Shown in pieces: positions 59,796 to 64,000 of a stretch of 64,000 bases of DNA. Location: assembly GCA_029931535.1 (NCBI GenBank), contig JAQPZY010000928.1:498501-562500 (forward strand), in the 5' to 3' direction. A program made the translations under genes and the position numbers. The notes under the pieces were generated by a model, which was not told the DNA's origin, searched no databases, and saw nothing but the letters and a program-made list of their open reading frames with translations. The DNA comes from Margaritifera margaritifera (taxonomy: Eukaryota > Mollusca > Bivalvia > Unionida > Margaritiferidae). Each line of letters begins with the position of its first letter. Position 1 is the stretch's first letter.

Positions 59796-62700
59796 CACAC
59801 TCACACATATGGTTTAGTAATTTTTGGGGTAGAGAGCTGGGGCAGTTGCTATTTACCAGTGAATCATTCTTAATCATATTCATGTAGTTGCTACTTAACA
59901 AAAATATGTAAGTAACAGCTAAACATTGTTCAGTGGAATAGAAAACATTCGTCTAAATTTGTTACTTTTTTCATCATTAAAAGTCATTCAATTAACCTTT
60001 AAGTGACCCTGTTATCTCCTTTTCTATACTTTGAAACTATGCACCAAAGTCTAAAACAAAGAGGAAAGCGGAAAGATGAGATAATATGTAAATGAACTAG
60101 CGTGATTTCCATTACGCTGCTTGTCCCGGACGTATTTCATGATATAAAAAACAGACGAAGCCGTCATCACAACGCCATCAACTTTACACATCCGACTCAT
60201 AATAAATCGAAGCTTGGCAACTTTACAAAGCTAATTGTGCGGCATGCGCTTTCAATGTTTTAGTGTCACAAAATCGACCTTCTGTGCCCGACTTTGAACC
60301 TATTATTTTCCCAAATGGCATAGAAGAAAAAATTGTCAACAAAATAAATACCAATGAAATAACAATCTGCACATAATATTTGTCATGGTAATTTAATATT
60401 GTCGTTGGTTTGCTTTGTAAAGAAATGTATGGTAGTAGTGTACCCAAGTTTGTGTTGACAACTGTATGGCTCAATATATAATTATAGCATCAAACAAAGA
60501 ATGAAATCTAAAGTCAAGCAAAGCAGCTTTTGTTGTTGGCCATATAAATTCTTTGAAATGTTTGTACTTACTAATTCGAATGACCTGTACTTTAATAGAC
60601 AACACTCTAGGATTGGTTTGGGTGTTCGAATGTCACTTTGGAAATACATCGTGAACAAGGTGACACTGACTCGTGGATTGTCTCAGTATATATCTATCTA
60701 CATATTTATTTATCTATATATGTATCTAATTATCATTTATCGTCGACACATACAACCGTCTTACACATAGGTATCTACAATATTGTTAGCAAATGATTCA
60801 GAAAACAAAGAAAAATCAAACTGACAATAAAAAGACGCTACATTTACAATTTTACTGATGATTATATAATGATGTGCTAGAAATGTCACCTTACCCAGAT
60901 TGCAGCATCTCTAAACAGGTTAGTTCTTCAAAGGATGTAGTTGATATGGATATGCTCTCATCAGTTTCCCAGACGTCTAAATTAGGAATCGGGATTCCTA
61001 TAATAAATGATCAGTTACAGTGAATATCTTCTACCTCGCTGGTGGATCTATGGCACATGACATTTTCATTATATTTTGTGTAGAATACTGCCAGTGTACA
61101 TTCACTTTGATGGCTGTCATTAATTTATGAGGTACAAATGGCAGTTTTCATGCACAAATTTGATACCGCATCAACCTGCCTAATATAAAAGTTCATATAA
61201 AATAGAGTACACCAGTGTGATCAAAAAGGTTAATATATTTGATAGCTATAATAAATCAAAAGTAAGTATATCATTCATTTGGCAGCGCATATTCTACTTG
61301 CCCTGAACTACTGTTATGGGTGTCTGGTTCTGATTTCTAGCCGACCACTGGTATTGCACTGTCTCAATACTTTGATGTAATTATGGGAGTGTTCATGTCT
61401 CACATCAATTTCAAGAATAACACATAATTCACAAATATATCTTTAATTATTAAACAATAAAATGTCACGTCATAGCTTTAAGTTAAAAAATGTAACAGTG
61501 ATCAATTTACGAAACTATTCCCTGCTAGCTTAAACATTTTTGCTCAAAACAGTTTCTGTCAAAAGTTGCATACATATCACATATTTAGACATTATTTAGT
61601 AGAATGATATAAAGACAATTATATTGTATGCAAAACTAATAATGCTATTGGTCTTTTACAACAGTAACTACTTTGCGGTATAAAGGATTGCATTGTGTAT
61701 ATTGTGAATTATGACTGCCTGTATTTGTTGAAAGATTTAAAATTATGTGCACCCTCAGATGCTTTTTGTCTTCCTTACCATCATAGTGTCAGGACATTTC
61801 CACAATTTCTTTAAAATACTGCATGAATGCCAAGAACAGATTTTGGAGTTACAAATTGTGATGAATTGTGAGATACTATGTTAGTTGTCAATGCTAAGCT
61901 GTTCTATTCTGGAGCCAATTATTTGTCGAAAAAGAGGTTGTCTAACGTGTATTTCCGGTAGAAACAATTCAACTCACGGTTAAGTAACTAATGTGCTTTA
62001 GAAGTAATTCTAACCTAACAAAAACAGAGAGTTTCTAACATTTGATTATCATTCTGGAGGTGCGAATAGCAGCAGCAAACGGGGTAAGAGGGTTACTGAC
62101 CACAGTGTAACTAATTGATCGGGATCAAAGTTTATTAAACAAACATTAGGCCATGTTGAAACATTAATATAACCCTGTGTGGAACCATGCAAAGCTTACA
62201 GAGTGAAAATCCAATGATATATGACCACTGAAATTGACCCAATATATACATACTCCATATATTTTAACAGATAAATTTCTTCTCAGTCTTCCATTCACTC
62301 ACAAATAACTTTAAAGGTTGTTGGAGTGTACATAATGATAGTAAATAGTAAGACTTGAAGCCTTTCAACTGATGGGCTTCTAATAAATACATATCACAAA
62401 AATAAAACTCGGGAGTTAAGTGCGTCCGTCAAACTCAGATCAGGATGATTATCTGCATGAGGTTCAAGCTGGTGCTTCAACATGACTGAACAATTAATCT
62501 TAATATTCTGATATGCAAATGGAGACCTGCAGAAAGAAGAAAAACAAAAACAAGTGATCCTGATCCTGATGCACTTTCAATGCTCAGTTAAAGCATGACA
62601 ATGTCAGAGGAAAAACTGTATTGTTAACTATAACAACGTTTATGAACTAATTAGAGTATTTTATCCCCATAAACATGAAAGTATCTTCCCGTTGTTAAAA

Positions 62701-64000
62701 ATCATAAAAGACCAGGGATGTGCCTTTACCTTCAGTTGCTAAAGGCAGAGTAACTCTGATTTACCGGTAGGAAAGAATGATCCCCTTTTTCGACAACTTA
62801 CGCTCTATCAAAAGAATTTGTGATACACTGCCTTGAGGAAATCAGTTTTTGGTACAAAGAAAACCTGGTATAGCAGTTAGACAAACATGAAATTATATGT
62901 AAGTTCATTTTACAGCACTGCTAAACGATGAATACGCAATGAACATACATAGGTCATAAACCCAACAGTTTAATATCTACCTCATAGGATACATTTGGTT
63001 CAAATTTTCTGTCCGACACATTCGCCATTTATTTTACAACTTTTCCTTTGATATTTCGCCCTCGAAGTTTTAAGATAGATGTATATCATTGATATATTTC
63101 TTATTATGGCTTAGGTGTGATATATGAATCTTTGATGTCAACTTTACAGTGGGGTCACGAAGGTAGAAAATAAGTCGCTGTTCTAAAACGTTTGTTCTTT
63201 CCCAAATATTGCCCGAAAATGCCATACCCATCAATATGTGCAAGACTGTTCCATTTGCAGCATTCACCATTCATAACAGTATGTTTATTTATGATTTCTC
63301 TGAAGTGTATCTGCTCCTATGGAGCTAAATTACTTTGCAAAATGTGCGACGACATGTTATGCGGGGCTTTTTGCGTTTGTACTGAAGTAATATTCCTACA
63401 GAGAAGTCAAGAGAATACATTATAATCCCCATTATGTTCCGATATCTAGTAACGTAAGCCCAAAATATGTTAATTAGTCCTGATGCAAATAGTTTTAACT
63501 TAGAAGTGCAAAAAGCACAGTTACCCTCGCCCCCCCCCCTTGCAACTGGGGCAAAAAGACAAAGGAAGGTCATATACTGATGTTAATGCATAATAATTAC
63601 TTACATGCATAGAAAGAAACAAAAAATAATAATAAATGTGCTTGGCTGCACCAATAAAACTTGTTGTTGTCCTTAAAGGTGCAAGGGACAGTTTTTATGC
63701 ACAAAGTTGTTGCACCGCATCAACCTGCCTAATATAAAACATTCATAAAAAGTACACCATTGAAGTAAAAGGAGGTCCATATTTTTGAATAGCTATAATA
63801 GATCAAAAAGCATCATTTATTTGTCCTGACAAGTCAAAGAAAGCTAATATAAAAAGAAGTTTATGCACCCCAACTCCAAATTCTTACATGCATTTTCAAG
63901 TCCTATTGTCATTTGTACATACTGTGATGCTCACAATGCAAATGTAAGCCTTGTCCCTATGTGATAAATTTGAGAAACAAAGTGTATTAAACAGTTTGAT
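59715..64000. repeat. Block C, right copy (continues past the window)
   Basis: Counterpart of 1,090-5,250. It still aligns at the last base of the window, so its true right end is unknown. It carries a segment of about 130 bases (63,280-63,410) absent from the left copy, and a full nested module at 61,145-61,270 that is mostly missing there. Confidence 0.93.
59728..59793. repeat. (CT)n microsatellite
   Basis: Pure CT run followed by CACACACTCACACA at the left edge of block C. Confidence 0.97.

Noticed and set aside
1..64000. CRISPR array or prokaryotic operons
   Set aside because: Repeats are microsatellites, minisatellites or segmental duplications with no regular spacer structure, and gene architecture is eukaryotic.

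Overview
The window is AT-rich animal nuclear DNA with no prokaryotic-style gene packing. Long (CT)n, (AT)n, (CA)n and (ATGT)n microsatellites, minisatellites, decayed transposons and a spliced ankyrin/ADP-ribosyltransferase gene pair all point to an invertebrate. A lophotrochozoan, most likely a mollusc, is my inference from the repeat types (a TGACCTTGACCT-containing tandem array, a tRNA-Leu SINE, Polinton-type polymerases, a THAP/DDE transposase with a YqaJ partner). The species cannot be fixed from this sequence alone.

Three pairs of direct duplications give the layout. Block C at 1,090-5,300 returns at 59,715-64,000 and runs off the window end. Block A at 6,700-8,250 plus 12,310-13,155 returns as one continuous piece at 42,190-44,560. 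Block B at 35,445-37,960 returns at 48,698-51,440 and carries the only convincing host gene.

Region by region: 8.25-12.31 kb interrupts block A and holds the relic of a two-gene DNA transposon, a SWIM/YqaJ nuclease on + and an HTH_Tnp_4/DDE_Tnp_4 transposase on -, tail to tail. 15.37-15.75 kb is a Polinton-type DNA polymerase B fragment on +. 22.7-19.4 kb is a second, larger polymerase B relic on -, split by a 1,499-bp TG...CA element with a perfect 5-bp target duplication. Head to head with it lies a broken two-zinc-knuckle ORF. 26.58-29.12 kb holds a tRNA-Leu-derived SINE and two unrelated LINE reverse-transcriptase relics. 29-33.4 kb shows nothing I can identify. 39.0-40.56 kb is a GC-richer island with broken, unrecognised coding segments. 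46-49 kb is dense in tandem repeats. 53.6-57.1 kb looks like old coding sequence of unknown family, followed by a tandem array at 57.38-58.56 kb.

The functional core is the block B pair on the - strand: a terminal coding exon with ankyrin-like repeats followed by an R-S-ExE ADP-ribosyltransferase fold. The 50-51 kb copy is open; the 36.6-37.8 kb copy has a 1-nt deletion and a nonsense codon. Most other coding traces are dead mobile elements.
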